A program made the position numbers and the translations under genes. From the NCBI GenBank assembly GCA_964568805.1, contig CAZMRW010000063.1, positions 1-27,419 of the forward strand: a DNA stretch of 27,419 nt, written 5' to 3'. The stretch's first letter is position 1. Each line of letters opens with the position of its first letter. This stretch comes from CAZMRW01 sp964568805 (GTDB lineage: Bacteria; Pseudomonadota; Gammaproteobacteria; Methylococcales; Methylomonadaceae). The notes below the pieces were generated by a model. It worked only from the letters and a program-made list of their open reading frames with translations. It had not been told where the DNA came from and made no database searches. Positions 16,954-24,171 of the stretch are shown one piece after another.

Positions 16954-17757
16954 GTGACCATTCTTCATTACTGGCGGGCCATGTGGGGCATCATCTGGCG
17001 CGAATGCTGGCGGTTTTTTACTCAGAAGGAACGCTTTGTGTCGGCGTTGGTGAGACCGCTCATCTGGCTGTTTGTATTTGCCGCCGGCTTCAGGGCTGCC
17101 CTGGGACTTGCCATTACCCCGCCCTATGAAACCTACATCCTCTATGAAGTCTATATTACTCCGGGCCTGATCGGAATGATCCAGCTATTCAACGGCATGC
17201 AGAGTTCCCTGTCGATGGTTTATGACCGGGAAATGGGCAGCATGCGGATACTGCTGGTTTCTCCGCTGCCGCGCTGGTTTTTATTAATCAGCAAATTATT
17301 AGCCGGAACCAGTGTGTCGATTCTGCAAGTCTATGTATTTTTGGCTATCGCCTGGGCATATGACATCAAGGCGCCGTGGCAGGGTTACTTGTGGCTGATA
17401 CCTGCGCTGATGCTGTCCGGGTTGATGCTGGGCGCCCTGGGATTATTATTGTCATCTTTTATCAAACAGCTGGAAAACTTCGCCGGAGTCATGAATTTTG
17501 TGATATTCCCGATGTTTTTTATGTCCAGCGCGCTCTATCCTTTATGGAAACTTAAAGAGTCCAGCGTGTTGCTGCACAATCTGGCGAAATATAACCCCTT
17601 CTCGCAGGCGGTTGAGCTTATCCGCTTTGCCTTGTACGGACAGCTAAACCAGTCGGCATTACTCTATACATTGATCGCGTTCATTGTATTCATCACTGCG
17701 GCAATCATTGGCTATAATCCATCGAAAGGAATGACAGTCAAAAAAGGCGGTGTTTGA
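16954..17757 (+). CDS. ABC-2 type permease, PQQ-associated (PedC-like)
   Basis: A 267-residue inner-membrane protein with six predicted helices: about 32-50 (LIWLFVFAAGFRAALGL), 60-85, 105-130, 142-170 (LWLIPALMLSGLMLGALGLLL), 178-198 (FVIFPMFFMSSALYPLW) and 230-255. The EMGSMRILLVSPLPRW loop after helix 2 and the AKYNPFSQAVELIRFALYGQ segment before the last helix are hallmarks of ABC-2 exporters. The GTG start at 16954 is preceded by GGGAGAACATTAGCC. As the last gene of the four-gene operon it forms the channel for the ATPase. PedC-type permeases sit in PQQ alcohol-oxidation clusters; the exported compound is unknown. Confidence 0.9.
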   Translation: MTILHYWRAMWGIIWRECWRFFTQKERFVSALVRPLIWLFVFAAGFRAALGLAITPPYETYILYEVYITPGLIGMIQLFNGMQSSLSMVYDREMGSMRILLVSPLPRWFLLISKLLAGTSVSILQVYVFLAIAWAYDIKAPWQGYLWLIPALMLSGLMLGALGLLLSSFIKQLENFAGVMNFVIFPMFFMSSALYPLWKLKESSVLLHNLAKYNPFSQAVELIRFALYGQLNQSALLYTLIAFIVFITAAIIGYNPSKGMTVKKGGV

Positions 17758-17879
17758 TCAAGCAGTCTTTCTGGAAATTTACTCAATAACGGCTTCGGGC
17801 TTGCCAAGTTCAAATAGATGCTAAACTTGTACGTCTAATTCCTTATTAATTTTCAGCATCAAATACTCTCGGTGAATAT

Positions 17880-19457
17880 GTGAAGAACTCTTTCTTTCTG
17901 GTTATTCCAAAGCGACAGAACAATCCTCAACGACTCATAGACTTCCAAGCAAAATCGATTCAGCACTGGATTTCCGAGCTGCCCGCCGGTAATCCGGGCT
18001 TGGCGACACGTTTGCTGCATGATTTCATCATCGAGTCAAACACTATCGAGATGCCCAGCGAATTAAGACTGGAAGCACTTGAGCAGCTACGCTCCAGCGT
18101 TCTTGCTACCGAAGACAGTCTCCGCTTCAGGCTGATTAAATCCGGATTCCCTAAAGAAGAGAACGATCATAAAATCCTTAATGTCCTGGTCGCGATTGAA
18201 AAGGAATATACGCTTGGCTACTGGATAGTGGTCAAAGAGCTGACTCAAAAATCTATTGGCTGGCTGCAAGGCAAAAATGTCACACTGGCCCTGCAACGCT
18301 GCATTAAGGGGCTCAGCAGCATCGTGATCAGCCATTACATCATGGGCATGCCGATCCCGGACTGGATATGGATAGACTTGCATTCCCTTTACAGGCTGAG
18401 TGTCAAACTGGGCAAAGACACTGCCAAGGTGGCTCTTGACCAAACCGGCTCCTCTCAAAAGAGCACTCCTGAAACGTGCTATAAACAAATTCTTTTGCTT
18501 AGCCTGACCGATCCGACCGGCTTGATGCTAAAAGAAGTCCCCATGGTTTATAGTTTTATCGACAACATATCCTCTTTAGTCAGCCTGCATACCAAGCCTG
18601 TCGTTAATCAGCGTGTTCAATGCTATGTCTTAACTGACGAGGACAAACCCCCGATGTTTCAGGCATCAGCAGATATCCCTGCTGATAATGCGAAGCTCTA
18701 TATCGACTTTACCAAACTGTACAAAGCCATCGAGCAACGAGTTAAACAAAGCAGCTCGACAGATGGCCGCTTCAGTTCCATGCAAATAATGCAGCGCCGC
18801 GACCAGCCGGCCGCCGAACTGCTGGACTATCTCAAACAACGCTGGTCCGGACTTGAATTGCAGAGCACGGCACTGTTCAATGACAGGCTGGATCGATATA
18901 TCGCTATTGGCCTGGTATCCTCGCATGCGCTTAAAAGCCAATTGGATTCCGCTACCGAAAGCCAGATGGAAATCCTTGCCGAATCAAAATCCGACAGCCT
19001 GTTAAGCTGTCAATTTGATCAGCCGGGGGTTCTCTCAGTCGGCAGCCTGATCAGTATCAGAAAAACGGAACGCGGGGACGAACAACGTGCGATCGGAATC
19101 GTCAACAAAATAATCGTCAACAAACAAAGCCCCAAAATACACTTTGGCGTTCAGATCTTGACGCCGGTTTACTATGCGGTTTCATATTCCCTCCCCAATG
19201 CATCCAAAAAAGATGACCTGCTAAAAGCGCTTTTTTATTCCGTAACCGATGCGGAAGGTGATAAAACATTTATCATTACGGACAGTTTTTTGCTGAAAGA
19301 AGATGATGTCGTGCGAATGTATTGGAAAAACGAAGATTTTCCAATCGTCTTGCACGATAGAATAAATATCGGTCTGGGTTATTGGCAATTCAGATGCGTC
19401 AAAATTGCGGAAAAGGAAAAGCCTGTGCATACCAAAAAGGGCTACGATTTCATTTAA
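17880..19457 (+). CDS. Conserved protein of unknown function with a PilZ-like C-terminal region
   Basis: A 525-residue, apparently cytoplasmic protein without signal peptide or membrane segments. Residues 1-240 are mostly alpha-helical and Leu-rich. Residues 240-390 form a charged middle region with RRDQPAAELLDYLKQRW. Residues 385-440 look like a small beta-barrel (LSVGSLISIRKTERGDEQRAIGIVNKI, then HFGVQILTP), an arrangement seen in large PilZ-like or proposed c-di-GMP-related proteins of beta- and gammaproteobacteria. That likeness is from memory, and the usual RxxxR and DxSxxG residues are not evident. The start is GTG at 17880, because the ATG two bases upstream leads straight to a stop; GGTGA precedes it. 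It is 122 nt after the ABC operon and probably separate. Confidence 0.6.
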   Translation: MKNSFFLVIPKRQNNPQRLIDFQAKSIQHWISELPAGNPGLATRLLHDFIIESNTIEMPSELRLEALEQLRSSVLATEDSLRFRLIKSGFPKEENDHKILNVLVAIEKEYTLGYWIVVKELTQKSIGWLQGKNVTLALQRCIKGLSSIVISHYIMGMPIPDWIWIDLHSLYRLSVKLGKDTAKVALDQTGSSQKSTPETCYKQILLLSLTDPTGLMLKEVPMVYSFIDNISSLVSLHTKPVVNQRVQCYVLTDEDKPPMFQASADIPADNAKLYIDFTKLYKAIEQRVKQSSSTDGRFSSMQIMQRRDQPAAELLDYLKQRWSGLELQSTALFNDRLDRYIAIGLVSSHALKSQLDSATESQMEILAESKSDSLLSCQFDQPGVLSVGSLISIRKTERGDEQRAIGIVNKIIVNKQSPKIHFGVQILTPVYYAVSYSLPNASKKDDLLKALFYSVTDAEGDKTFIITDSFLLKEDDVVRMYWKNEDFPIVLHDRINIGLGYWQFRCVKIAEKEKPVHTKKGYDFI

Positions 19458-19817
19458 ATCCGAACTATCTGCTTGAAACACGACGGCAAACGCATAAAGC
19501 ACTTGAAAAGTTTTTTCATCGTGGTAAGTTGTCCCATTAAGTAGACACTGGTCAGAGTGATAAAGGACCTCGATTCTGACTAAAAGAAAACTCGGCTGAG
19601 GGTGTTTGCTTAATAATATCGCAAGCTTGTCGAACAGACGATAATCTGGTTAACAGGCGATGATATCGGGCATGGTCTCATAATCTATTTGCATATTGAA
19701 ATCAGGCGTCCCAGGCTCATGTTACCGAAGGAGAGAGCAAGGGAACAAGGGATAAACCGCCGAATTTTGAGTTGCGCTTATTTATAAATAAAAATTACAA
19801 AATCGTGAGGAAGAAAT
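19458..19817. other. Intergenic region, possible IS relic
   Basis: This 360-nt stretch has no supported gene. Around 19528-19548 it contains GTCCCATTAAGTAGACACT, which reads like the terminus of an IS3-type insertion sequence, but I find no matching second end and no transposase remnant, so this is only a suggestion. The last 12 bases supply the ribosome site (GAGGAAGAAAT) of the next gene. Confidence 0.3.
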
Positions 19818-20303
19818 ATGAGTAACGAAGAAAACGCTAAAAAAGCCGTAGATTCGGCAAAAAATATTGCCGGCAACCTGATTTCGGCGGCATTAAGTTT
19901 AAAGGAAAAAAATCCTAAAGTTTTTTTTGGTGCGGTTGGGGGAATTGCCATTCTAATTATTTTTAGCATGATGAGCGGTGGCGGCGACAATGGCGCTCCC
20001 AGCCTTCCGTCCGGGACTACTCTTAAAAACCTTGCTGTCGGACAACGATATGTTTTAAAAAGCGCAAATGCCTATGACCCGTCCGCTACCGTCCGTTTGG
20101 TGGGAGCACCCGGCACATTAGCCGCTTTCGACGATACCGAAGAAGCGGATAGAACCGGTACCTGCCAACATTATAAACAAGGCACCCCTGTCAAGGTCCT
20201 GAGACTCCAGGAAGCCATTGGAACCGAATTCGCTGAAGTCTCTATCGAAGAAGGCGAATGTAAAGGCAAAACGGGCTGGGCATTGGCAATTGATGTCCAA
20301 TAA
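19818..20303 (+). CDS. Small membrane-anchored protein with a possible SH3-like domain
   Basis: A 161-residue protein not recognised by name. Residues 1-35 are a charged amphipathic leader (NEENAKKAVDSAKNIAGNLISAALSLKEKNPK). One membrane helix follows (FFGAVGGIAILIIFSMM, 36-52), then a Gly/Ser linker, then about 100 residues expected on the far side of the membrane. That part has strand-rich sequence (GTTLKNLAVGQRYVLKS, TPVKVLRLQ, TEFAEVSIEEGECKGKTGWALAIDV) and two Cys (in GTCQHY and GECKGK) that could form a disulfide. The GECKGKTGWA ending recalls bacterial SH3-like domains. GAGGAAGAAAT precedes the ATG. It stands alone, 56 nt before tRNA-Gly. Confidence 0.65.
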   Translation: MSNEENAKKAVDSAKNIAGNLISAALSLKEKNPKVFFGAVGGIAILIIFSMMSGGGDNGAPSLPSGTTLKNLAVGQRYVLKSANAYDPSATVRLVGAPGTLAAFDDTEEADRTGTCQHYKQGTPVKVLRLQEAIGTEFAEVSIEEGECKGKTGWALAIDVQ

Positions 20304-20313
20304 ACAATATTGT

Positions 20314-20341
20314 TTGACATCGTTAAAATATCCTATATAAT
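20314..20341 (+). promoter_or_regulatory. Consensus sigma-70 promoter of tRNA-Gly
   Basis: A perfect -35 TTGACA at 20314-20319 and a perfect -10 TATAAT at 20336-20341 are separated by 16 nt. Transcription would start near 20348, about 12 nt before the mature tRNA-Gly, as expected for a strong stable-RNA promoter. Confidence 0.9.
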
Positions 20342-20359
20342 GCATGGATAATTTCTAGT

Positions 20360-20434
20360 GCGGGAATAGCTCAGTGGTAGAGCACAACCTTGCCAAGGTT
20401 GGGGTCGCGAGTTCGAATCTCGTTTCCCGCTCCA
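20360..20434 (+). tRNA. tRNA-Gly (anticodon GCC)
   Basis: A full cloverleaf with encoded CCA. The acceptor GCGGGAA pairs with TTCCCGC (20424-20430), the D-arm is GCTC..GAGC, the anticodon stem is CAACC/GGTTG with loop TTGCCAA giving anticodon GCC, and the T-arm is CGAG/CTCG around TTCGAAT. The discriminator base is T. Confidence 0.97.
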
Positions 20435-20443
20435 ATATATAAT

Positions 20444-20471
20444 AAAAAGCCGCGAACATCGCGGCTTTTTC
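20444..20471 (+). terminator. Rho-independent terminator after tRNA-Gly
   Basis: The hairpin AAAAAGCCGCG ... CGCGGCTTTTT has a short A-rich loop and ends in a T-run. It should stop the tRNA-Gly transcript before tRNA-Cys, which begins 14 nt later. Confidence 0.88.
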
Positions 20472-20484
20472 ATTTAACCTCTAT

Positions 20485-20558
20485 GGCTGCGTAGCAAAGT
20501 GGTTATGCAGTGGCCTGCAAAGCCATCTATACCGGTTCGATTCCGGTCGCAGCCTCCA
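20485..20558 (+). tRNA. tRNA-Cys (anticodon GCA)
   Basis: A full cloverleaf with encoded CCA. The acceptor GGCTGCG pairs with CGCAGCC (20548-20554), the D-stem is GCA/TGC, the anticodon loop CTGCAAA gives GCA, and the T-arm is ACCGG/CCGGT around TTCGATT. Its 3' end is the probable attachment site of the following integrase-bearing element. No own promoter is visible in the 14 nt after the upstream terminator. Confidence 0.96.
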
Positions 20559-20591
20559 TTAGTGCACTCAACCAGATTCAATGAAGTACAT

Positions 20592-20626
20592 AAACCCGCA
20601 AGTTATCTGACTTAGCGGGTTTTTTA
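20592..20626 (+). terminator. Rho-independent terminator after tRNA-Cys
   Basis: AACCCGC pairs with GCGGGTT across a 15-nt loop and is followed by a T-run. It separates the tRNA from the integrase promoter; it belongs to the element side if tRNA-Cys is the attachment site. Confidence 0.8.
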
Positions 20627-20653
20627 TTGTCCGACGATGTGCAATAAGGTGTG

Positions 20654-20722
20654 TTGACATACCCCTGCTCGTGGGGGTATAAATGGGGGCATATCGCATA
20701 CCCCCAGACGGAGATACCCCCA
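20654..20722 (+). promoter_or_regulatory. Integrase promoter overlapped by TACCCCCA/TGGGGGTA repeats
   Basis: A -35 TTGACA (20654-20659) and a -10 TATAAA (20678-20683) lie 18 nt apart. TGGGGGTA at 20672-20679 sits within the promoter; its inverse TACCCCCA recurs at 20699-20706 and 20715-20722, with variants TACCCCTG (20660-20667) and TGGGGGCA (20684-20691). Such arrays are typical integrase arm-binding or autorepression sites. Confidence 0.7.
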
Positions 20723-21937
20723 ATGGCCTTATCTGATACATCCTGCAAGAACGCCAAACCAAAGGAAAAGCCGTATAAATTGGCTGATGAAAAGGGAATG
20801 TTTCTGTTAGTCAATCCGAATGGTTCAAAATATTTCAGGCTTAAATATCGATTCAATGGAAAGGAAAAGGTTCTGGCCCTAGGCGTCTATCCTGAAACCA
20901 GTCTAAAGGATGCTAGAACCAAACGCGATGAAGCGCGGGAACTAATCGCCAAAAGCATAGACCCAGGCGAAAACAAAAAAGCCGTTAAGCAGGCCAAAGC
21001 CGAAAGCGGAGCCAACAGCTTTGAAGTTATAGCCCGCGAATGGGGACAGAAAAAAGTTGAATCCTGGAGCGAAAAAAACAACCGCTCTAAAAGAATGCTG
21101 GAGCGGAACATATTCCCTTGGATCGGTGGTAAGCCGGTAACGGATATTATGCCGCGTGATATTCTGGAATGCTTAAGGCGCGTTGAAGACCGAGGAACTA
21201 TCGAAACCGCACACCGGACGCTTCAAATATGCGGGCAAGTGTTTCGTTATGCAGTCGCAACCGGTAGAGCGGATCGGGACATTACGCCAGACTTGCGCGG
21301 CGCACTGCCGCCTGCCAAAGGCGAACACTTCGCAGCCATCACAGACCCCAAACAGGTCGGTGAATTATTGCGTGCAATAGATAGTTATCAAGGCTCCCTA
21401 CCCTCAGTTTGCGCCCTGAAGCTTGCGCCCTTGGTATTTGTTCGACCTGGCGAATTACGCGCCGCGGAATGGCAACATATCGACATTAACGCAAAAGAAT
21501 GGCGTTACTTTGTATCAAAAACCTCTGTACAACACATTGTCCCACTTTCGTTTCAAGCTATTGAAATTCTCAAAGAGTTATACCCGCTTACCGGGCATGG
21601 CCGGTATGCATTCCCGTCTGAACGCACACCGCGCGGCGATAGATGCATGAGCGAAAACACCCTTAACGCGGCGTTAAAGCGGCTCGGTTACGGTAAGGAC
21701 GTGATGACGGCTCACGGTTTTAGAGCAATGGCGCGAACCATTCTTGATGAAGTGCTGGGATTCCGCCCGGATTTTATTGAACATCAACTTGCCCACGCAG
21801 TTAAAGACCCAAACGGCAGGGCTTACAATCGAACTGCACATTTACCTGAACGCCATAAAATGATGCAAACTTGGGCTGATTATCTGGACGACTTGAAGAA
21901 TGGCGCTTCGGTAATACCGTTTAAGAAAAGTGTTTAA
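20723..21937 (+). CDS. int: P4-type tyrosine integrase
   Basis: A 404-residue site-specific recombinase. The N-terminal Arm DNA-binding domain (1-90: MALSDTSCKNAKPKEKPYKLADEKGMFLLV, then LGVYPETSLKDARTKRDEAR) is of the kind first seen in phage P4. A core-binding domain spans about 100-185, and the catalytic domain about 205-390 has Arg241 (VRPGEL), Lys266, His331 and Arg334 (TAHGFRAMART), His357 and nucleophile Tyr368 (GRAYNRT). The start is the ATG at 20723 with GGAG upstream; the earlier in-frame start at 20651 precedes the predicted transcription start. It lies 165 nt after tRNA-Cys, the standard position for an integrated island. All catalytic residues are intact, so mobility is possible. 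Confidence 0.95.
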   Translation: MALSDTSCKNAKPKEKPYKLADEKGMFLLVNPNGSKYFRLKYRFNGKEKVLALGVYPETSLKDARTKRDEARELIAKSIDPGENKKAVKQAKAESGANSFEVIAREWGQKKVESWSEKNNRSKRMLERNIFPWIGGKPVTDIMPRDILECLRRVEDRGTIETAHRTLQICGQVFRYAVATGRADRDITPDLRGALPPAKGEHFAAITDPKQVGELLRAIDSYQGSLPSVCALKLAPLVFVRPGELRAAEWQHIDINAKEWRYFVSKTSVQHIVPLSFQAIEILKELYPLTGHGRYAFPSERTPRGDRCMSENTLNAALKRLGYGKDVMTAHGFRAMARTILDEVLGFRPDFIEHQLAHAVKDPNGRAYNRTAHLPERHKMMQTWADYLDDLKNGASVIPFKKSV

Positions 21938-21956
21938 GCCCTGTTATAATCCAATT

Positions 21957-22010
21957 TAACCGGATAGCTCGACGGAGCGATAAGCGGGATTCGTCCCCCG
22001 CTTCCGGTTA
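21957..22010 (+). ncRNA. tRNA-like folded element lacking an anticodon arm
   Basis: TAACCGGA (21957-21964) pairs perfectly with TCCGGTTA (22003-22010). Inside are GCTC/GAGC (21967-21978) and AGCGGG/CCCGCT (21983-22002). The order acceptor-like stem, TA linker, D-like arm, T-like arm and closing stem copies a tRNA without the anticodon arm and without CCA. A TATAAT lies just upstream at 21945-21950. Whether it is transcribed is unknown. Confidence 0.4.
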
Positions 22011-22050
22011 TTCCTATAAGGACGGCTTATCACTTTGACGGAGTGTTATT

Positions 22051-22755
22051 TTGTTTGAGCAAGTAGAAACAACAGCATCTCAAATACCTGATTTTGATCA
22101 TAAAACTGATGATCTTTTAGATTGGGATAATGCCCATGGGAACATAGCCAAAGATTCAGATCAGCCACAAAATGATCGACATGTTCTTTTAGATTGGCTG
22201 GAAGATATCGAAGAAGACATAGAGACTGATATTTATAATTTAAGTAGAGATGATGAAAATGCAGCATCAAGAGTGGGAAGAGCATTTCCACTGTTGATAA
22301 CGATGTTTCAGGACTCTGATTCTGCTAATGCCAACAAGCATGCTAATACCTTTAATGAGCTATTCTCGCTTGATGACAAAAAACCTAGTCCTGTAGAGAT
22401 TTTTTTGTCAGTTGCAATGGCCAGTTGCTGGCTAACCTTATTTGCTTTGAGGGATGGTAATTTATCAGAAGCGCTTTTTCATTTTGGTCAGGCCAACTAC
22501 TGGCGGGGTATGGCTCAAGGAAGAAGTGCAACAGAGTATGTTTTCAGCCTTGAAAAGACAGCATTCCATCAAGCAGCTGCGTATAAGCGTCATGCTGTAA
22601 ATATAGCTTTGAAGGAGAAAGCCATTCAGTATTACAAAAACAATCATAAAAACTTTAAGAGCAAAGATGATGCAGCTGAATACATAAGCAACAATATTGT
22701 GTCTCTTGCTTATTCAACAGTCAGAGGCTACCTAAGAGGTGTTGTTCCTGAGTGA
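22051..22755 (+). CDS. Hypothetical accessory protein, acidic N-terminus
   Basis: A 234-residue protein that I do not recognise. The first 75 residues are strongly acidic (DFDHKTDDLLDWDN, LLDWLEDIEEDIETDIYNLSRDDE). The middle (80-180) is predicted helical with FLSVAMASCWLTLFALRDGNLSEALFHFGQANYWRGMAQG, and the end (180-234) looks like a DNA-binding helical segment (AIQYYKNNHKNFKSKDDAAEYISNNIVSLAYSTVRGYLRG), similar to the C-terminal HTH of other small accessory proteins. The TTG start at 22051 has GACGGAG 7 nt upstream, and that same GACGGAG precedes the integrase ATG. The sequence is visibly AT-richer than the chromosomal genes, which suits an acquired element. Confidence 0.6.
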   Translation: MFEQVETTASQIPDFDHKTDDLLDWDNAHGNIAKDSDQPQNDRHVLLDWLEDIEEDIETDIYNLSRDDENAASRVGRAFPLLITMFQDSDSANANKHANTFNELFSLDDKKPSPVEIFLSVAMASCWLTLFALRDGNLSEALFHFGQANYWRGMAQGRSATEYVFSLEKTAFHQAAAYKRHAVNIALKEKAIQYYKNNHKNFKSKDDAAEYISNNIVSLAYSTVRGYLRGVVPE

Positions 22756-22858
22756 TGCCAGCACAGCATAATTGATGCAAGCAGGCTGTATTCACAGATT
22801 GATTTTTATGGGAATAATAGGTAACCATGTTCAATAAGCACTATAGGAGTGCATCAAC

Positions 22859-23089
22859 ATGGCTACAACAACCCACCAATTACCAGAAGCCGGATTTTTA
22901 AGAATCTGGCAGATTATCGGAGATCGTAAACGCGGTATTGAACCGCTGTTACCCGTATGCCGGTCAACTTTTCTTGCTGGCGTTAATTCCGGCAAATATC
23001 CCAAACCGGTAAAGTTAGGCGAAAGAACAACCGCCTGGAAGAAAGCCGACATTCTTGCGCTACTTGAAAGCATGGGCGGTACAGTATGA
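22859..23089 (+). CDS. AlpA-family phage regulatory protein
   Basis: A 76-residue MerR-like winged-helix DNA-binding protein of the AlpA/excisionase kind. The pattern FLRIWQIIGDRKRGIEPLLPVCRSTFLAGVNSGKYPKPVKLGERTTAWKKADILALLESM has the recognition helix, the KPVKLG wing and the conserved Trp (AWKKADI). In P4-like elements AlpA homologues activate integrase or excision functions. The ATG follows AGGAGTGCATCAAC. The stop overlaps the Rha-type gene by ATGA, so the two are cotranscribed. Confidence 0.88.
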   Translation: MATTTHQLPEAGFLRIWQIIGDRKRGIEPLLPVCRSTFLAGVNSGKYPKPVKLGERTTAWKKADILALLESMGGTV

Positions 23090-23805
23090 AAGGCAAGAAA
23101 ATTGATACTACCAAAACTTCATTGATCCTGATTATTCACGGCGGCAATAATCAGCTTTGCGTCGACAGTCGTAAGATTGCCAAGGAATTTGGCAGGCAGC
23201 ATAAAAACGTACTACAAACGCTAGATAATTTACTGGATGACGGTACACTTTCGCGGCTTGAATCTAAGCCACGAAATTACCAAAAACTAGGCCGGGAATA
23301 CCGTTGTTATGAATTGAATGAAGCCGGTTTTTTAAAAGCGATGCCATTTATTGGTGGCCGTAAATCACGGGAAGGACAAAAGCGTTTAGTCGATGACTTT
23401 CTGAAAATTCGGCGGCAGCTAGACCAGCAATCGAAAGTGCGTGAAACACAGGCTTATCAGATGGCACGTTCATCTGGCAAGAATAGCCGAGGCATTCTAA
23501 CTGATGTTATCAAGCGATTTATCGAATATGCCCGTTCACAGGGTAGTCAAAGTGCGGATAAGTACTTCACCATAATTACCAATGCAACACAAAAAGCCGT
23601 TGTCTGTATCGAGCCACAAGCTTCCCAAGTGCGTGAATTAATGAATGCAGTCCAGTTGAAAACATTGGAACTGGCAGAAGTTACGGCGGTTCAGGTGTTG
23701 ACTGAGGGTATGGACAGTCAACGGCCCTACAAAGAGATTTATCAGGCAGTGAAAGCAGCTCTACAGAGCTTTGCCACAGGCAGAACATCGATATTAGGTG
23801 GGTAA
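23086..23805 (+). CDS. Rha-type phage regulatory protein
   Basis: A 239-residue protein with the pRha domain in its first 120 residues: LCVDSRKIAKEFGRQHKNVLQTLDNLL, then YQKLGREYRCYELNEAGFLKAMPFIGGRKSREGQKRLVDDFLKIRRQL. The domain is named from phage P22/phi-80 Rha, which interferes with growth when integration host factor is missing. The C-terminal half (125-239) is predicted helical and includes GILTDVIKRFIEYARSQGSQSADKYFTIITNATQKAV; I know no name for it, but it often follows pRha. The gene overlaps alpA and is followed after 3 nt by a winged-helix-like gene. Probably a regulator of element functions. Confidence 0.85.
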   Translation: MKGKKIDTTKTSLILIIHGGNNQLCVDSRKIAKEFGRQHKNVLQTLDNLLDDGTLSRLESKPRNYQKLGREYRCYELNEAGFLKAMPFIGGRKSREGQKRLVDDFLKIRRQLDQQSKVRETQAYQMARSSGKNSRGILTDVIKRFIEYARSQGSQSADKYFTIITNATQKAVVCIEPQASQVRELMNAVQLKTLELAEVTAVQVLTEGMDSQRPYKEIYQAVKAALQSFATGRTSILGG

Positions 23806-23808
23806 GCT

Positions 23809-24165
23809 ATGGCTAAGGCAATTCGCAAACGCCAGCAGTACATAGCGCAGAACGTGGACATGATTAGATCAGCCGCTTATGAGGATTTAAGCGGCAACGC
23901 GGTTAAATTGTTAATTCTGATGCAAACCCATTGGCGCATGTATGACCCTATTGCCTATAGCATAACAGAGGCACAGAAGCGCATAGGTTGTTGCCGGGGC
24001 AAGGCGCACGAAGCATTCAGAGAGTTAGAGTCTCACGGCTTTATTAAATTGATGCTGGAGGGGCATTTTAGCAAGCAATTAGCACGTAAATGGCGGCTGA
24101 CTTTCCGAGAGTTTAACGACCACAAGCCGAGCGATGAATGGCGGGATTGGTCGCCGGAAAATTAA
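23809..24165 (+). CDS. Winged-helix-like accessory protein
   Basis: A 118-residue basic protein. A helical core, LSGNAVKLLILMQTHWRM, then ITEAQKRIGCCRGKAHEAFRELESHGFIKLMLEG, reads as a MarR/replication-initiator-like winged helix: the AQKRIG..RGKAHEAFRELE part would be the recognition region and GFIKLM the wing. The C-terminus (RKWRLTFREFNDHKPSDEWRDWSPEN) is aromatic-rich. AGGTGGGTAAGCT precedes the ATG, 3 nt after the Rha-type gene. The dense GTTCAY repeat cluster starts 8 nt after its stop, so it may bind there, but this is inferred from position only. Confidence 0.65.
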   Translation: MAKAIRKRQQYIAQNVDMIRSAAYEDLSGNAVKLLILMQTHWRMYDPIAYSITEAQKRIGCCRGKAHEAFRELESHGFIKLMLEGHFSKQLARKWRLTFREFNDHKPSDEWRDWSPEN

Positions 24166-24171
24166 TTTGCT

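Noticed and set aside
21950..22016. Integron attC site, from ATTTAAC before and GTTATTC after the paired stems
   Set aside because: The second core box does not fit GTTRRRY, and the element lies behind a P4-type integrase, not an IntI.
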